Shown here: positions 44,476-54,299 of the stretch, piece by piece
Position numbering within the stretch: the first letter of the stretch is position 1
Layout of the letters: every line of letters begins with the position of its first letter
Assembly (NCBI GenBank): GCA_025363475.1
Contig: JANYDS010000023.1
Span: 1 to 64,000 of the forward strand
DNA from: Terriglobia bacterium
GTDB lineage: Bacteria; Acidobacteriota; Terriglobia; Bryobacterales; Bryobacteraceae
Length of the DNA: 64,000 nucleotides
Reading direction: 5' to 3'
Made by a program: the position numbers and the translations under genes
The notes under the pieces: generated by a model
The model's database searches: none
What the model was told of the DNA's origin: nothing
The model's input: only the letters and a program-made list of their open reading frames with translations

Positions 44476-45321
44476 ATGGGCACGCGCCGCCTCTGCCTGA
44501 TGAACATGTTCCTCCACAACATCGGCGAGATCGATGGCGATGTCATGATTTCCCCGAATGACGCGCTGGTCGCCGCGAGCGCACAGAGCTTCGATTACGT
44601 GCTGTCCAACCCTCCATTCGGCACGGAAAGCTCGATGAGCTTCACCAATGAGGAAGGTGAGCAGGAAAAGGACGACCTCACCTATAACCGGCAGGATTTC
44701 TGGGCCACCACCTCAAACAAACAACTCAATTTCGTGCAGCATATCCATACCATACTCAAGACCACGGGCCGCGCTGCGGTCGTGGTCCCCGATAATGTCT
44801 TGTTCGAAGGCGAGGCCGGTGAGACCGTGCGCCAAAACCTTCTCAAAACCACCGAACTCCACACCATCCTCCGCCTGCCCACGGGCATCTTCTATGCCAA
44901 GGGCGTGAAGGCGAACGTGATCTTTTTTGACAACAGAGAAGCCAGCAAGACTCCGTGGACGAAGGAAGTCTGGTTTTATGACTACCGCACCAACATCCAT
45001 CACACGCTGAAAAAGAAGCCGCGGCGCTTTGACGATCTCACTGACTTTGTAGCTTGCTACAACCCCAAAAACCGGCACAAACGCAAGCCCACATGGGATG
45101 CGGGGAGCAACCCTGAGGGTCGCTGGCGCAAGTACACTTATGCGGAACTGGCTGCGCGCGATAAAACGAGCCTCGATGTCTTCTGGCTGAAGGACAAGAG
45201 CCTCACAGACCTTGATAACCTGCCCGAACCCGACCAGTTGGCGGAAGAAATCATCGAAAACCTTGAAGCGGGCCTGCTCAGTTTTCGCGCGGTTCTGGCG
45301 AGTTTGAACAAAGCTACTTAG
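44476..45321 (+). pseudogene. hsdM: Type I restriction-modification methylase HsdM, 5'-truncated
   Basis: From about R-R-L-C-L-M-N-M-F-L-H-N-I-G the frame matches HsdM: catalytic motif L-S-N-P-P-F-G, then N-E-E-G-E-Q-E-K-D-D-L-T-Y-N-R-Q and T-S-N-K-Q-L-N-F-V-Q-H, on to a natural C-terminus (E-E-I-I-E-N-L-E-A-G-L). The first about 200 residues with the helical domain and the SAM-binding motif D-P-A-C-G-T-G are absent; upstream codons are unrelated. HsdS and HsdR are not in the window, so it cannot modify DNA. Confidence 0.85.
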
Positions 45322-45552
45322 CGGCCTGCGCCACCAGTGGTGCTGGTGATTCGTCAGTCTGAAAATCCGCCGCCGACGCCTGCTTCGCCGCCTGCAGGCT
45401 ACAGAGGCACTACAGCATGAATCGCGGGAAAATATGCGGTAAAATCGGAGGCAGGTGGATTCTGAACTCTCAAGACTGGCGGAGCCAATGAGCAGGGTAC
45501 AGAATGAGGGCGGCGTGAGTTCCAAGTCTTGCTATTTCAGGAAACAACAACA
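45322..45552. other. Spacer after HsdM remnant
   Basis: About 230 nt with no recognisable gene. It presumably holds the promoter or leader of the following small coiled-coil gene; I could not place -35/-10 boxes with confidence. Confidence 0.35.
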
Positions 45553-45807
45553 ATGACCATAGACGAAAGACTGGAACGACTGACTGACAGACACGAAGCG
45601 CTGGCTCAGTCCGTTGAAATGCTGCGGGACACGGTGCATGAAACGTCCGCTAACATCGCTGAAGTTTCAGCGAACGTCGCGCAGACAGACCGCACGGTCG
45701 CAGCCCTCAGCGGCCTGATCGAAAAAACGCTCGATGCCGTTGGCATCCTCGCTGAATCGGTGAAAAGCCACGAGCGCCGCCTTGAATTGATTGAGGGTAA
45801 CGCTTAA
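45553..45807 (+). CDS. Small coiled-coil protein
   Basis: 84 residues from the ATG at 45553, preceded by AGGAAA. Continuous heptad-like helix: E-R-L-E-R-L-T-D-R-H-E-A-L-A-Q-S-V-E, then N-I-A-E-V-S-A-N-V-A-Q-T. Similar small proteins start M-T-I-D-E-R and are scattered next to restriction-modification and mobile regions. Function unknown; it may be part of the island cargo. Confidence 0.7.
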   Translation: MTIDERLERLTDRHEALAQSVEMLRDTVHETSANIAEVSANVAQTDRTVAALSGLIEKTLDAVGILAESVKSHERRLELIEGNA

Positions 45808-45864
45808 AAACACGGCGGCCGGGGCAACTGATTCGAACCCTCACACCGCGCTACTCTGGTAGAA

Positions 45865-46686
45865 GTGGATATCGAGAAAACACTACTGCGGAAAGTAGGC
45901 GAAGCAATCCATCGCTTCAACATGATCCGCGACGGAGACAGCATCGCCGTAGCCGTGTCCGGTGGTAAGGATTCCGTCACCCTGCTCGAAGCCCTGCTCC
46001 TGCTGCAAAAACGCGCTCCGATAAACTTTTCCCTCTGCGCCTTCACGGTCGAACAAGGCAAATTCCTCCGCCCGGTCGAGCCCGTCGGCGAATACATCCA
46101 AAGCCGGGGCGTTGCCTGGAAATACTACACCGACAACCCCTCCCTGCGCCTGCTCGAGGAACAGCCCGACCACGGCTGCGACATGTGCAGCCGCTTCCGC
46201 CGCCGCGCCGTCTACCAGATCGGCCGCGAACTGGGTGCCAACGTCATCGCTTTCGGCCACACAGCCGACGATTTCTGCGAATCCCTCTTCCGCAACATCA
46301 TGTACACGGGCCGCCTCAGTGCGCTTCCCGCCGTCACGTACTCGCGCAAGAACGACTTCCGGCTGATCCGCCCGCTGGTCTACGTCAACGAAGAAATCAC
46401 CCGCGCTTACTGCGAAAGTAAAGGCGTCCCCGTCGTGCCATGTGGTTGTTCCCTGCGCACTGGCACGGTCCGCCGCGGCATCCGCGAAACGCTTGCGGAC
46501 TGGGAGAAAGAACATCCGCATTTGCGCGAAAATATCCTGTCGGCCATGGGCAACATCGACCACGGCCGCCTGCTCGACACACGGTACCTCAACCTCAACA
46601 ACGACGACGAACCTGAGCCTGAACCAGAATTTCTGGTGACAGGCTCCGAACTCCTGCCTGTACTCAACGACGCGGTACTCAACTAA
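45865..46686 (+). CDS. ttcA: TtcA-like PP-loop ATPase, probable tRNA thiolation enzyme
   Basis: 273 residues from a GTG start. The PP-loop is S-G-G-K-D-S. The iron-sulfur ligands fit C-D-M-C-S-R-F (CxxC) and a third Cys in V-P-C-G-C-S. These are TtcA-type features for 2-thiocytidine at position 32 of tRNA, though related sulfur enzymes share them. It is followed by the ABC-F gene 9 nt downstream. Codons end mostly in C, unlike genes left of 41 kb. Confidence 0.85.
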   Translation: MDIEKTLLRKVGEAIHRFNMIRDGDSIAVAVSGGKDSVTLLEALLLLQKRAPINFSLCAFTVEQGKFLRPVEPVGEYIQSRGVAWKYYTDNPSLRLLEEQPDHGCDMCSRFRRRAVYQIGRELGANVIAFGHTADDFCESLFRNIMYTGRLSALPAVTYSRKNDFRLIRPLVYVNEEITRAYCESKGVPVVPCGCSLRTGTVRRGIRETLADWEKEHPHLRENILSAMGNIDHGRLLDTRYLNLNNDDEPEPEPEFLVTGSELLPVLNDAVLN

Positions 46687-46694
46687 TCCTAAAA

Positions 46695-48473
46695 ATGGCC
46701 GTATTATTAACCTGCGACGCGATTGAAAAATCGTTTGGCTCGCGCACAGTTTTCTCTGACATCTCGCTCAGCCTGCACGACGGCGAGCGCCTCGGCATCA
46801 TCGGGCCCAACGGTGCGGGCAAGTCCACCTTCCTGAGCATCCTCGGTGGCGAAATGTCGTCCGACTCCGGCAGCGTTTCCACCCGCAAGGGCGTTACCCT
46901 GGCGATGGTGGTACAAGACCCTCGCTTCGACCCGGAAATGACCGTTCGCGAGGTGATCGCAGCCTCCGCACGCGGTGAAAATCAGGAGGTCGAAGTCTCC
47001 AAAATAATCAGCCGCGTCGGTTTTGAAGACCCTGCGGCCAAAGCCGGCACTCTCTCCGGAGGCTGGCGCAAACGTCTGGCCATCGCCGCCGCTCTGGCCA
47101 CCCAGCCCGACGTTCTGCTGCTCGATGAACCCACCAACCACCTTGACGTGGAAGGTATCCTGTGGCTGGAAAAGCTGGTGGTGTCGTCCACCTTTGCTTC
47201 CGTCTTCGTCACGCACGATCGTTACTTCCTTGAAAACAGCGCCACCCGCGTTGCGGAGATCAACCGGGCCTATCCGCTGGGCCTGTTCTCCGCACCGGGA
47301 AACTACAGCCGGTTCCTGGAAAAGCGTTCGGAATTCCTGCGCGCCCAATCGAAAGAACAGCAGGCTCTTGAAAATCTGGTACAGCGCGAAATCGAATGGC
47401 TGCGTCGCGGAGCCAAGGCCCGAACCACGAAATCAAAGGCGCGTATTCAGGATGCCGGCGAATTGCAGGAGCAGTTGTCAGACGTTAGTTCGCGCAACCG
47501 CAAAGGCACCGCCGCCATTGATTTCACCGCCACAGGCCGCATGTCGAAGCGCCTCATCGCGGGTGAAAATCTATCGAAGAGTATGGGCGGCCGGCTGCTC
47601 TTCAAGGACCTTGATCTCGTCATCCCTCCGGGCATCAAACTCGGTGTTCTGGGTTCCAATGGCAGTGGCAAATCCACGTTGCTGCGTATCCTCGCCGGTG
47701 AGATTGAATCCGATTCCGGTGAAGTCCGCCGCGCTGAAGGATTGCGCATTGCCTGGTTCGATCAGAACCGCGATAAGCTCGACCCCAACCAGACGCTGAA
47801 ACGCGCACTGGCCCCGGAAGGCGACACGGTCATGTTCCGTGACCGTCCGCAACACGTCGCTGGCTGGGCCGCACGCTTTCTGTTCCGCCAGGAGCAACTG
47901 GAACTGCCGTTGAACCGCTTGTCTGGCGGAGAGCGTGCCCGTGTTCACATTGCGCGCCTCATGCTGCAGCCTGCTGACATTCTGCTGCTGGATGAACCGA
48001 CTAACGATCTCGATATCCCTACGCTGGAAGTCCTCGAAAGCAACCTTATCGATTTCCCCGGTGCGATTGTGCTGGTCACTCATGACCGGTTCCTGCTTGA
48101 TCGTTTATCGACGCTGCTGCTCTCCATGGATGGCGAAGGCGGCACTGAATACTTCGCCGAACTGGCGCAATGGGAACAGGCCAGTGCCGCTAAGAAAGCG
48201 CCGGTCAAATCCACTGCGAAGAAAGACACACGCGAACCTCAGGGCAAGAAGAAACTCTCTTATCTTGAAGCCCGCGAATACGAAGAGATTGAGCACCATG
48301 TGGCGCAGGCTGAAGACATCCTCGAAAGCAAACGTCAGCAGCTGGAATTGCCCGATGTCGTCTCAGATCCCGCCCGCCTTATTGATGCTGTAGCGGAACT
48401 CGATACCGCCCAGGATATTGTGGACAAACTCTACGCCAGATGGGCGGAACTGGAGGCGAAACAATCAGCATGA
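46695..48473 (+). CDS. ABC-F ATPase (Uup/EttA-like)
   Basis: 592 residues, two ATPase domains in one chain and no membrane segments. Walker A: G-P-N-G-A-G-K-S-T and G-S-N-G-S-G-K-S-T; signatures L-S-G-G-W-R-K-R and L-S-G-G-E-R-A-R; Walker B L-L-L-D-E-P-T-N-H and L-L-L-D-E-P-T-N-D. A linker with the R-E-I-E-W-L-R-R-G motif and a C-terminal coiled coil (about 520-590) place it near Uup. Such proteins act on ribosomes. Its stop overlaps the next start (ATGA). Confidence 0.95.
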   Translation: MAVLLTCDAIEKSFGSRTVFSDISLSLHDGERLGIIGPNGAGKSTFLSILGGEMSSDSGSVSTRKGVTLAMVVQDPRFDPEMTVREVIAASARGENQEVEVSKIISRVGFEDPAAKAGTLSGGWRKRLAIAAALATQPDVLLLDEPTNHLDVEGILWLEKLVVSSTFASVFVTHDRYFLENSATRVAEINRAYPLGLFSAPGNYSRFLEKRSEFLRAQSKEQQALENLVQREIEWLRRGAKARTTKSKARIQDAGELQEQLSDVSSRNRKGTAAIDFTATGRMSKRLIAGENLSKSMGGRLLFKDLDLVIPPGIKLGVLGSNGSGKSTLLRILAGEIESDSGEVRRAEGLRIAWFDQNRDKLDPNQTLKRALAPEGDTVMFRDRPQHVAGWAARFLFRQEQLELPLNRLSGGERARVHIARLMLQPADILLLDEPTNDLDIPTLEVLESNLIDFPGAIVLVTHDRFLLDRLSTLLLSMDGEGGTEYFAELAQWEQASAAKKAPVKSTAKKDTREPQGKKKLSYLEAREYEEIEHHVAQAEDILESKRQQLELPDVVSDPARLIDAVAELDTAQDIVDKLYARWAELEAKQSA

Positions 48474-49285
48474 TCGATCAAAAAGGCAAAGCCGAACAGT
48501 TTCGTAAACTCCACTACGGCCCCGATCTGCTTGTCCTCCCTAATGCCTGGGATGCCATCAGCGCCCGCATCGTGGAAGCGGAAGGTTTCTCCGCCGTTGC
48601 ATCATCCAGCGCAGGCGTTGCGGCCGTACTCGGTTATCCCGATGGCCAAAAGATCCCGCGCACAGAGATGATGTTCCTGGTCTCTAAGATTGCCGCAGCG
48701 GTTAACGTCCCGGTCTCCGCTGATATCGAAGCAGGCTACGGCGATGCTGTCCAAACCGCTCACGATGTCATCGCATCTGGCGTGGTCGGCATGAACCTCG
48801 AAGACATGGCGGACGATGAACTTATTCCGCTGCCCGCTCACCTCGCAGCAATACGAGCCGTCCGCGCCGCCGCTGATGCGGCCGGGGTGCCGATCGTCAT
48901 CAACGCCCGCACCGATATTTTCCTCGCCCGGCACGGTGACGCAGCAACCCGCGTGGACCGCGCCGTCGAGCGTCTCAATGCCTTTCACGAAGCGGGTGCA
49001 GATTGCCTCTTTGCCCCTGGTGTTGTTGATGCCGAAACCATCGGGCGACTCGTCACCGCCGTTAAGGGTCCGCTTAACATTCTCGCCACCGTCGGGTCTC
49101 CCACTCTTGCGGAAATGAAAACCCTGGGTGTGAGACGCGTGAGCCTCGGCTCGGGCACGTCCCGCGTCGCCCTCGGAGCGTTGCGTAAATTCGTTCGCAG
49201 TCTGCTCGACGAAGGTACTTTCACCGCGCTCGAAACGGACGCTATTTCCTACGCTGAAGTGCAACGACTGCTCTCCCGTGTCTAA
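48470..49285 (+). CDS. Isocitrate lyase/PEP mutase superfamily protein
   Basis: 271 residues from the ATG at 48470, overlapping the ABC-F stop. TIM-barrel signature: L-P-N-A-W-D-A-I-S-A, V-S-A-D-I-E-A-G-Y-G, and G-M-N-L-E-D, then I-N-A-R-T-D-I-F-L. It lacks the active-site Cys motif K-K-C-G-H of isocitrate lyase and matches the oxaloacetate decarboxylase/PEP-mutase-like branch often annotated as carboxyvinyl-carboxyphosphonate phosphorylmutase. The reaction is unassigned. Cotranscribed with queA. Confidence 0.88.
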   Translation: MIDQKGKAEQFRKLHYGPDLLVLPNAWDAISARIVEAEGFSAVASSSAGVAAVLGYPDGQKIPRTEMMFLVSKIAAAVNVPVSADIEAGYGDAVQTAHDVIASGVVGMNLEDMADDELIPLPAHLAAIRAVRAAADAAGVPIVINARTDIFLARHGDAATRVDRAVERLNAFHEAGADCLFAPGVVDAETIGRLVTAVKGPLNILATVGSPTLAEMKTLGVRRVSLGSGTSRVALGALRKFVRSLLDEGTFTALETDAISYAEVQRLLSRV

Positions 49286-50296
49286 ATGCCGCTGTCTGAT
49301 TTTGATTACGAACTTCCGGAAGACCTGATCGCGCAGCAGCCGCCGCCCGAGCGTGACGGAGCACGTATGCTGGTCCTCCACCGAACGGAGCAGCGCCTTG
49401 AAGACCGCATGTTCCGCGACCTGCCCGACTACCTCCACCCCGGCGACTGCCTGGTTTTGAACGATTCCAAAGTTCTGCCCTCACGCCTTTTCGGGCATCG
49501 CGAAAACGGCGGCGGGGCTATCGAAGCGATGCTGCTCGAACCGGTCTCCGCCGACGCGCAGGATTGGCGCGCCCTCGTCCGTCCCGGCCGCAAGATGCTG
49601 GTGGGAGCTGAAGTCCGTTTCGATGCCGACACTACTGCAACAGTCATCGAACACGGCGAACGCGGAGAGAGAATCGTGCGCTTCCCTGAAGGCGTCGACG
49701 TTTATGCCGCGCTGGAACGACTTGGCCACCTGCCCCTGCCGCCGTACATCAAGCGGGAAGACAGCACCCAGGATCGCGACCGTTACCAGACCGTTTTCGC
49801 CCGTGAACGCGGGTCCGTCGCCGCCCCCACCGCGGGTCTGCACTTCACTGCGGAGACTCTGGCGCGCGCAGAAGCCGCCGGCGCAACCACCGCCCGTGTA
49901 ACACTTCACGTGGGTCTCGGAACATTTCAACCCATAGATCGCGAAGACTACGAAAAGCACCACCTGCACTACGAGCGCTACTCGATCACTCCCGACGCCC
50001 GCGCTGCAATCGACCGGGCCGAACGTGTAGTAGCAGTGGGCACCACCAGTGTCCGCACACTGGAAGCCGCAGCCCGCCTCGGCGTTGACGCGGGGATCAC
50101 GAACCTCTTCCTCTACCCCGGAGCCGAATTCAAAAAGGTCGGAGCGATGTTAACCAACTTCCACCTGCCCCGTACCAGCCTGCTGCTCCTGATCGCAGCG
50201 TTCGCCGGAACCGATTTCGCGCTGGCCGCGTACCATCATGCTGTGGAACAAAAATATCGCTTCTTCTCCTACGGCGACTGCATGTTGATCCTGTAG
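49286..50296 (+). CDS. queA: S-adenosylmethionine:tRNA ribosyltransferase-isomerase
   Basis: 336 residues, typical length. Starts immediately after the previous stop. Motifs F-D-Y-E-L-P-E-D-L-I-A-Q at the start, V-L-N-D-S-K-V-L-P-S-R-L, and A-A-P-T-A-G-L-H-F-T. It makes epoxyqueuosine in tRNA from SAM. Position as the last gene of a ttcA/ABC-F/queA run fits a tRNA/translation theme. Confidence 0.96.
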   Translation: MPLSDFDYELPEDLIAQQPPPERDGARMLVLHRTEQRLEDRMFRDLPDYLHPGDCLVLNDSKVLPSRLFGHRENGGGAIEAMLLEPVSADAQDWRALVRPGRKMLVGAEVRFDADTTATVIEHGERGERIVRFPEGVDVYAALERLGHLPLPPYIKREDSTQDRDRYQTVFARERGSVAAPTAGLHFTAETLARAEAAGATTARVTLHVGLGTFQPIDREDYEKHHLHYERYSITPDARAAIDRAERVVAVGTTSVRTLEAAARLGVDAGITNLFLYPGAEFKKVGAMLTNFHLPRTSLLLLIAAFAGTDFALAAYHHAVEQKYRFFSYGDCMLIL

Positions 50297-50549
50297 TGAT
50301 CTGCCGGCGGCCAAGCTGGGCACGCGGCTACCAGCGTCTGTTCAATCGAATGAAAACACGAGTGGCAGTCGCGTCTCCGGTTGCGGCAACTATCTCACAG
50401 GCAATTCCTGCATGGAAGATATCAGGCATTCTGCTTGACGCATGTGATCGCGGGCGGTGCCGCATTTCAGCGTACGAGCTCCCGTTGCACTTAAAGACTT
50501 CCGGTGCCGTGGGCCAAATCGCCCGCTACAATTGACACGGGGTAAACAT

Positions 50550-51398
50550 ATGTCGGGAATCAGCAGACCATGGGTTGGCGGCGCGGCGGTATCATTTCGC
50601 TGCCTCGTTCTTTTCGCATTGGTGCTTGCAGTTCCGCAGCTAAGAGCGCAGATAAACTACAGCGTGTTGTCAGACCCCAGCGGAATCGCGTTCGACGGTA
50701 CCAACGTCTGGGTGACGTGTTCTGGAGTCAATTTCGTGATTAGGCTCAACGCCTCGACTGGAATATCGTCGGAATTTGGCGTCGCTCATAGACCCACAGG
50801 CATCGCCTTCGATGGTACTAACGTCTGGGTGACGAATCAGGGCAGCAACGACGTTGCGAAGATACTGGCTTCCACAGGGGCCACCCTCGGCACGTACCCC
50901 GTGGGCTTAGCCCCCATTGCCAGCATCTTCGACGGAACTAACATCTGGGTGGCGAATAACAAGAGCAATGCCGTCACGAAGTTGCTCGCTTCCACAAGTG
51001 CCAACGTGGGAACATACCCCGCTGGTACAACCCTGTTTGGCATCGCCTTCGACGGTACTAACATCTGGGTCACGAATAACCAAAAGCAACACCGTGACCA
51101 AACTGCTAGCCTCGACTGGTGCCATCGTGAGTAGCTACGCGGTCGGACTTTACCCTTTCGGCATCGCCTTCGACGGCACCAACATCTGGGTGGCCAGTCA
51201 GGGCAGTGGCTTGACGAAGCTGCTGGCATCGACGGGAACAACGGTGGGAACATTTCCCATTGGAGGGTTGCCCTACGGTGTGGCCTTCGATGGCACTAAA
51301 TCTGGGTGACGAATCAGTTCAGCAACGTGACGAAGCTGCTCGCCTCCACCGGAGCTAAGAGTCATGGGCGACGGAGCCAATGTAGTGGCTATGGTTGA
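50550..51398 (+). pseudogene. Secreted beta-propeller-like repeat protein with two compensating single-base shifts
   Basis: Signal peptide from M-S-G-I-S-R-P. Six copies of about 40 residues share I-A-F-D-G-T-N-(V/I)-W-V-(T/A). Near 51080 one C seems inserted (A-A-C-C-A-A-A-A-G), shifting frame, so the first frame stops at 51134. Near 51298 one C is missing (ACTAA-ATC), which restores it, with T-N-Q-F-S-N-V-T-K-L-L and a stop at 51398. Read across both, the protein would be about 282 residues. Sequencing error, drift or a phase-variable gene are all possible. Confidence 0.7.
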
Positions 51399-51936
51399 AA
51401 AGGAGAAGAGCTATTTTCTCTTTTCGCAGATAGATCCTCCTGAACCTTGGGTTTGATTTCAAACTGACCCACTGCCAAATTACCCGGTGGTCCTTATAAT
51501 ACGGTTGCCCCATGACGAAATCAGTACCGGTCTTGGTTTTCCTCTGCGTGACTAACTTCACCGCAAACGTATTGATCGACGCTGAGATCAATACGGGAGC
51601 AATGCCTGACATTCTCTCCGGAGCGTTTGAGAATCCGGCCGAGGAGTCGACTGCCTTGATCCGGGAAAACGAACTGGCATTTAGCCAAGAGAACAGGACG
51701 ATGTGGTTCAACAATGGTGCTGATGGTTATCGGTTCGTCATGAATAAGCCCACTAATCGGTTCGAGGCAACGTCGCTAAAGATCAATCCAGCCACAGGCA
51801 AGAAAGGATTTTCTTAGCAGGGATCGACCGCACCGAAATCTCCTCGACGGCGACCGGAACAGGAGTTGCGTGCGCGAGTTCCCGACCCGCTGGACGACGC
51901 CCACGTCGGCCTCCCCCTTGCTACCCTTGTAAAATA
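51399..51936. other. Spacer with possible small ORF
   Basis: About 540 nt. An ATG at 51512 could start a 101-residue protein (M-T-K-S-V-P-V-L-V-F) with weak signal-peptide character ending at 51817, but it matches no family I know and codon use is unconvincing, so it is not called as a gene. Confidence 0.4.
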
Positions 51937-52593
51937 ATGCGAATCGCTGCCCTAATTTTTGCCGTTTCAACCTTGGCGGCCCAGACCCCTGAGAATGCCG
52001 CCGATTTCAAGGTGATGGCCGGGACTCGCATTCTGCTCCGCCTGACCAACGCCGTCAATACCAAACACACGGCAGCCGGAGACAAACTCTACCTGCAAAC
52101 TGCCGCCCCCGTCTTCATTGGCAAGCGTCTCGTAATCCCGGTGGGCAGCTACGTAAACGGCACCGTCGTGGAATCAACCCGCGCAGGACGTGTGAAAGGG
52201 AAGTCGGGTCTGAACCTGCGCTTCGAATCCCTCATTCTGCCCAATGGCACAAAACGTGACTTCATTTCACGCGCGGGCAGTGTCGATACGAAAGGCAATG
52301 TGGATCGCGCCGAAGGCCGCATAGAAGGTGAAAGTAATAAGGGTGGTGACGCCAAAACCATCGGTCAAACCACATCCGCGGGAGCAGGCGTCGGATCGCT
52401 CGGTGGAGCTATCTCAGGCCATACCGGAGCCGGCCTCGGCATCGGTGCCGCAGCCGGCGCAGTCGCCGGCCTCGTAGGGATACTGGCTTCGCGCGGACCC
52501 GATGTTATCCTGCCCGCTGGAACCACTATGGAACTGGTCCTCGACCGTGACCTCGCTTATACTGCCGAAGAACTTCGTCCGGCCGTTCAGTAA
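51937..52593 (+). CDS. Secreted protein with glycine-zipper-like segment, unknown function
   Basis: 218 residues, short signal peptide (R-I-A-A-L-I-F-A-V-S-T-L-A-A). The middle is a beta-rich domain (G-D-K-L-Y-L-Q-T-A-A-P-V-F-I) similar in layout to TrbI/secreted stress proteins. Residues about 150-190 are Gly/Ala-rich (S-G-H-T-G-A-G-L-G-I-G-A-A-A-G-A) and could insert in or span a membrane. Function unknown. Confidence 0.75.
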   Translation: MRIAALIFAVSTLAAQTPENAADFKVMAGTRILLRLTNAVNTKHTAAGDKLYLQTAAPVFIGKRLVIPVGSYVNGTVVESTRAGRVKGKSGLNLRFESLILPNGTKRDFISRAGSVDTKGNVDRAEGRIEGESNKGGDAKTIGQTTSAGAGVGSLGGAISGHTGAGLGIGAAAGAVAGLVGILASRGPDVILPAGTTMELVLDRDLAYTAEELRPAVQ

Positions 52594-52600
52594 TGCGGGT

Positions 52601-53758
52601 TCAATAACGCGCGAGTTCAGCCACCAGCGCCGCCAAACCCTTCTTCGCATAAAGATCGCCCAACCGCTGCTCTTCAGACGAAGGAGCCATGATCCGCAAC
52701 AGCGGAGAAGAACTTAATTCTTTACGCGATGGCACCCAAACCTGGCCGTCAGAAAACTCCACCTGGCTCACAAATCCGGTCATGCCTTCAATCTCAACCG
52801 GCTTGCCCGCATGTGAAAACTTCAGCGCCGTATCTTCCAGCAGATGTGCCCGCTTGCCCGCCGCCAGCAGCATCGTTGTCTGCGATGCCGGCACGGACCC
52901 GGCCATATACTCGCGCCCGTCCTTATCCTTCACCAGCCAGCCAATCTCGACATAGCGAACCGTCTTGCCCGATTGATTCACCACTTCCACTTGTGGCGAA
53001 CGGGCTTCATTACCAGAGATTGCGGCCCAGCCCTCTACAGGCTGCACGGGCGCATTCGGCAAACTCAGAAACGCAAACTGCGCCACATGATCTTTCGAAG
53101 GCACTGCATTCCCCGCTGCACGCCCGTTGCGTGTCAACGAAACATCCAGTTGCGGATGGTCACTCTGCCGCGCCAGACTGGCCTGCATTTCCTGGCGCAA
53201 CCCGTTCTCACCGCGAGCCTGCAACGCCTGTTTCAGATAAGCCCGGTCACGCTGCGCTTCCACTTCCCAAAACGTCATCGCGCGCTGTGAACTCAGCCGG
53301 TTAGGGCCGTAAAAACTCAGGTCTTCAAACAGCACGCCATCCAGCTGAACCCGCACCAGCGGCCCCGCCGCCTGCTGCACCGGACGCACCAGCCGGATAT
53401 CAATTGGCACTGTGAAATTCTGATTCGGCGGAACGTCAATACAAGGCCGCGCCACGGACCCCTTGCCGCCCGGCGCAAACTCCTGCGCGGTAATCAGCAG
53501 CACCACGCCCCGCACTCGCTTGAACCCCGCGTTGCGCAGCGTCAGGCTCATGTGAAGATCCAGCACGATAGCGCCGCCGCGCGAAGTGGCCCGCGATTCG
53601 CCCATACTGGTCGAAATCAAAGCCACCGGAGAATCCGTCGGCAGATCAATTTTGACCGAACTCGCAGGGTCAAGCACTGCCTCCTGCGCTATCAGAGGCA
53701 GCGCTACAAGAGGCAGAGCCAGAAAAACCAGCGCCGCAAGCTTATTCGAGATAAACAT
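52601..53758 (-). CDS. Secreted hypothetical protein (ECF operon effector)
   Basis: 385 residues, signal peptide (L-A-A-L-V-F-L-A-L-P-L-V-A-L-P-L). Beta-rich; no catalytic motif recognised. It overlaps the upstream anti-sigma gene by 17 nt, so it belongs to the sigma/anti-sigma operon and is likely one of its outputs or a cofactor of signalling. Confidence 0.75.
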   Translation of the reverse strand: MFISNKLAALVFLALPLVALPLIAQEAVLDPASSVKIDLPTDSPVALISTSMGESRATSRGGAIVLDLHMSLTLRNAGFKRVRGVVLLITAQEFAPGGKGSVARPCIDVPPNQNFTVPIDIRLVRPVQQAAGPLVRVQLDGVLFEDLSFYGPNRLSSQRAMTFWEVEAQRDRAYLKQALQARGENGLRQEMQASLARQSDHPQLDVSLTRNGRAAGNAVPSKDHVAQFAFLSLPNAPVQPVEGWAAISGNEARSPQVEVVNQSGKTVRYVEIGWLVKDKDGREYMAGSVPASQTTMLLAAGKRAHLLEDTALKFSHAGKPVEIEGMTGFVSQVEFSDGQVWVPSRKELSSSPLLRIMAPSSEEQRLGDLYAKKGLAALVAELARY

Positions 53759-54299
53759 TATTGATCGTCACCGAACCCGTATCGCCATCAATGTTCCGCG
53801 CCCGAATCGCCCCCTGCGCACTTACTGTCTGGCTCACCGCCGCCCCTTCATGGTTCAGCAACGTGAGGCTGTTATTCAAACCCGTACGGAATTCCAGCCC
53901 CGCACGCGTAGATTCGAGGCGCGGCGCTTCATAAACCCGCGCTGCCGTTACCGTCGGAATCGGACGCCCCGGACGCAGCCAGAAACTCGCCCCCACCAGC
54001 ATGGCCAAACACGCAAACGCGACAGCCAGCCGTGGATTCCACTTGCTCGCCGTCTGAATCTCCCGGACGCAAGCGCCGGCTTCCAAACCCAAATGGATAT
54101 TGGCGCGCATCTCTGCCGCCAGTTCATCCCAGTTCAGATCGGGCAAACAAATACGCTCTTCGCGCAGCGCCTCATACACCGCCACTTCGTCCTTGCATTC
54201 CGCGCACCCGCGCAAATGCCGCTGCAACGCAACACGCTGGAACCACCCCGTATCGCCCCCGGCCATTAGCGCCAGTTCGGTTTCAGTCAGGTGTTTCAT
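53742..54299 (-). CDS. Anti-sigma factor with zinc-finger (HC2-like) and one membrane helix
   Basis: 185 residues from the ATG at 54299, which overlaps the sigma-factor stop. The N-terminal anti-sigma domain has H-L-R-G-C-A-E-C (HxxxCxxC) as in zinc-binding ASDs. A membrane helix at about 91-110 (L-A-V-A-F-A-C-L-A-M-L-V) is followed by a periplasmic tail. It should hold the ECF sigma factor inactive until an envelope signal. Confidence 0.85.
   Translation of the reverse strand: MKHLTETELALMAGGDTGWFQRVALQRHLRGCAECKDEVAVYEALREERICLPDLNWDELAAEMRANIHLGLEAGACVREIQTASKWNPRLAVAFACLAMLVGASFWLRPGRPIPTVTAARVYEAPRLESTRAGLEFRTGLNNSLTLLNHEGAAVSQTVSAQGAIRARNIDGDTGSVTINNVYLE

Noticed and set aside
45828-45852. 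Possible second tRNA T arm (GATTCGAACCC)
   Set aside because: Flanking bases cannot pair into a T stem or acceptor; a chance match.
51134-51398. Stop in the beta-propeller gene as a second selenocysteine codon
   Set aside because: The stop follows a frameshift, not an in-frame TGA at a redox site.
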